Shown here: piece by piece, positions 62,437 to 64,000 of the stretch
Position numbering within the stretch: position 1 is the first letter of the stretch
Layout of the letters: every line of letters begins with the position of its first letter
DNA from: an uncultured Macellibacteroides sp.
GTDB taxonomy: Bacteria > Bacteroidota > Bacteroidia > Bacteroidales > Tannerellaceae
DNA: 64,000 nt
NCBI RefSeq assembly: GCF_963667135.1
Contig: NZ_OY762974.1
Span: 1,922,001 to 1,986,000, forward strand
Direction: 5' to 3'
Made by a program: the position numbers and the translations under genes
Notes under the pieces: generated by a model
The model's input: only the letters and a program-made list of their open reading frames with translations
What the model was told of the DNA's origin: nothing
The model's database searches: none

Positions 62437-63763
62437 TCTTCCGCATAATCTGGCTGCCGAAAAAGCTGTAATAGGTATGATTCTGATGGAATCTACAGCC
62501 ATCAACGAAGTAATGTCTATTCTTGATCCGGATATGTTTTATGATTCAAATCTTTCGGTGTTGTACAGTTCTATTAGGTCAATTACTGATAGAGGAGACA
62601 AAATAGATATGCTATCTGTAACAAGGGAATTAATACGTGTTGGTAAGCTTGAAGAGGTTGGAGGTCCTTATTTCATTAGTGAGCTTACAATAAATGTGGC
62701 ATCGTCTACTAATATTTCAGATCATGCAAAATATATACATCAGCTGTATTTAGCAAGGAAACTTGCTGTTGCCGGACATACTATTACGTCAAAGGCGCTT
62801 GATCAGACAAACGACATTGAAGAGGTTATTTCTGAATCATTGACTGAGGTTGAAAATGTTGCTGCAAAAACATGCTACAACGTAAACTTTGTTAGTGTTG
62901 GTGAAGCTGCCAGAAGATCTATAGAGCGGTATTCTGAAAGGGAGGAGCGGGTTAGAAAAGGTGTTAAATTAGGTGTTCCTACAGGGCTTGGTAGATTAGA
63001 TAAATGTACTGGTGGATTTAAGCCACAAGAGGTAATTGTATTGGCGGCCCGTCCTGCAATGGGAAAAACTGCCTACATGCTTCACATGGCAAAAACAGCG
63101 GCCTCTTACGGTACTCCTGTTGTTATCTTTTCTCTTGAAATGTCTGAAGAATCATTGACCGATAGACTTATGGTTTCTGAAATGGCTCTTAATCCGGATC
63201 GATTTAAAAATGGATATCTATCCAACGAAGAAAAGCCAATCATGTGTACGGCTGCCGATCGGTTAAACTCCCTTCCAATTTCAATAGATGATACGGCCGG
63301 ATTATCAATACAGCAAATAAAAGCAAGATCACGGAACCTTCAGAGAAAAGGTAAATGTGGTATGGTAATGATTGATTACCTGCAGTTAATTGAGATGGGT
63401 GGTGGTAAGGGATATACCCGCGAAAATGAAGTGAGAGATTGCAGTCAGGCTGTGAAAAGAATGGCTAAAGAGCTTGATATCCCTGTAGTGATACTTTCTC
63501 AGCTTTCCAGAAAGGTGGAGGATAGAGAAGATAAGATACCGAGGTTGGCCGATCTACGTGAGTCTGGAGCAATTGAACAAGATGCTGATATTGTCATTTT
63601 TCTTCACCGGCCTGAGTACTATGATATAAAAGAGGAAAAAGGAAAAGGAATTATCAGGCTGGCAAAGCAACGTAACGGTGATACGGGAGATTTCATCTTT
63701 AGATACAACGAAAATTTATCCCGGTTTGGCGATGATGGAGAATTATTAGAATTACCTTTTTAA
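62393..63763 (+). CDS. dnaB: Replicative DNA helicase DnaB-like, phage-encoded
   Basis: A 456-residue helicase. The N-terminal domain (LPHNLAAEKAVIGMILMES, then YFISELTINVASSTNISDHAKYI) is complete. The RecA-like domain has Walker A at residues 218-226 (ARPAMGKTAY), the block VVIFSLEMSEESLTDRLM, Walker B in GMVMIDYLQLIEM and the C-terminal PRLADLRESGAIEQDADIVIFLHRP. All motifs needed for activity look present. Its start lies inside the preceding replication gene. The host copy should exist elsewhere; this one serves the element. Confidence 0.93.
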   Translation: MSKQKTKVVDTSSYSLPHNLAAEKAVIGMILMESTAINEVMSILDPDMFYDSNLSVLYSSIRSITDRGDKIDMLSVTRELIRVGKLEEVGGPYFISELTINVASSTNISDHAKYIHQLYLARKLAVAGHTITSKALDQTNDIEEVISESLTEVENVAAKTCYNVNFVSVGEAARRSIERYSEREERVRKGVKLGVPTGLGRLDKCTGGFKPQEVIVLAARPAMGKTAYMLHMAKTAASYGTPVVIFSLEMSEESLTDRLMVSEMALNPDRFKNGYLSNEEKPIMCTAADRLNSLPISIDDTAGLSIQQIKARSRNLQRKGKCGMVMIDYLQLIEMGGGKGYTRENEVRDCSQAVKRMAKELDIPVVILSQLSRKVEDREDKIPRLADLRESGAIEQDADIVIFLHRPEYYDIKEEKGKGIIRLAKQRNGDTGDFIFRYNENLSRFGDDGELLELPF

Positions 63764-63774
63764 ATCAATTAATC

Positions 63775-63999
63775 ATGAATTTTAGTACATTGAAAATAGG
63801 AAGAGTATTTGATATTGACGGTGTAACATACATTGCAAAACAATGCAAAGAAGGAGTTTTCTGTGGTGATGAAAAATCTGTTTGTGTTGCCAAAGGAAGA
63901 AAAGGAGTTGTTAAATGCTTGTCGCTGCCAATGTGCACCAATAAGCGAGTTGAGATGTTTTTCGTAGAATGCGATAAAGATGGCAACGAGACCAGGTAA
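63775..63999 (+). CDS. Small cysteine-containing protein, unknown
   Basis: A 74-residue protein with a beta-rich pattern (FSTLKIGRVFDIDGVTYIAKQ, then CKEGVFCGDEKSVCVAKG) and five cysteines. It starts 11 bp after the helicase stop in the same direction and closes 1 bp before the window end. A zinc-binding role is possible; no family is recognised. Confidence 0.7.
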   Translation: MNFSTLKIGRVFDIDGVTYIAKQCKEGVFCGDEKSVCVAKGRKGVVKCLSLPMCTNKRVEMFFVECDKDGNETR

Positions 64000-64000
64000 A

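Larger units (their letters stand above)
55519..64000 (+). mobile_element. Temperate-phage-like integrative element (left end, continues beyond window)
   Basis: From the 3' end of tRNA-Pro to the window end the genes change to integrase, S24 repressor, excisionase-like protein, DUF4373 replication protein and DnaB helicase, with a divergent operator-promoter region. By eye the base composition is more AT-rich than the core. No structural or conjugation genes are in view, so phage versus other integrative element cannot be settled. The left junction should lie in the tRNA 3' end; the other end is outside the window. Confidence 0.82.

Noticed and set aside
55519-64000. Conjugative element of the CTn type
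   Set aside because: No transfer, mobilisation or relaxase genes are visible; repressor, operators and replication genes fit a phage better. Genes beyond the window could change this.

Overview
The window is a chromosomal stretch of a Bacteroidota bacterium, almost certainly order Bacteroidales. The evidence is a MurF-alanine racemase fusion, an RprX/RprY-type two-component pair, a NigD-like lipoprotein, DUF1573, DUF3127 and DUF4492 families, a GSCFA protein, a DUF5683-MltD pair, and promoters of the Bacteroides type (TTTG, about 19 nt, then TAnnTTTG). A Tannerellaceae/Parabacteroides-like genus is my guess; the sequence alone does not fix it.

Layout of the core part (1-55,518). The window opens in the 3' end of ftsZ, followed by a YqeY gene. 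Next come a secreted GH43-GH51 arabinan-degrading pair and, convergent to it, an S41 peptidase lipoprotein. A HU-like gene follows, with an array of four 22-bp palindromic repeats in its leader. A leftward block holds meaB, two DUF1573 proteins and a giant alpha-2-macroglobulin-like protein. Then come rprX/rprY, a long perfect hairpin, tsaC, fabI, murF-alr and a GSCFA gene. Rightward dxs, trkA and trkH follow, then rnz and the cydAB-DUF4492 oxidase operon. Next is a rightward exported oxidoreductase/DUF1080/DoxX cluster, a small ECF sigma operon, a NigD-like lipoprotein, and surE-lpxB. The series parA, parB, DUF5683, mltD, rel follows, then DUF3127, MerR and M23 genes on the opposite strand, and finally alaS and aroB.

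Accessory part (55,519-64,000, continuing past the end). A tRNA-Pro(GGG) with its own promoter and terminator is followed directly by a tyrosine recombinase and an AT-rich element that looks like the early region of a temperate phage or phage-like integrative element. A leftward operon (60265 to 57170) starts with a LexA/CI-type S24 repressor. It continues with a lipoprotein, two small proteins and a PUA/EVE-like protein with a membrane segment, and ends at a strong terminator. Because these genes are co-oriented with the repressor they are likely expressed in the lysogen and are the best candidates for an undescribed exclusion or defence system. Rightward genes encode small proteins, an excisionase-like protein, a SprT-like protein, a DUF4373-type replication protein and a DnaB helicase. 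The two directions are separated by a switch region with two near-identical palindromic operators and a near-perfect Bacteroides-type promoter.

The most notable items are the lysogeny-operon cargo, the phage switch, the 22-bp operator array upstream of the HU-like gene, the 10-bp inverted repeat at the start of the cyd transcript, a candidate small RNA near 30.8 kb and the 27-bp perfect hairpin at 19.2 kb.
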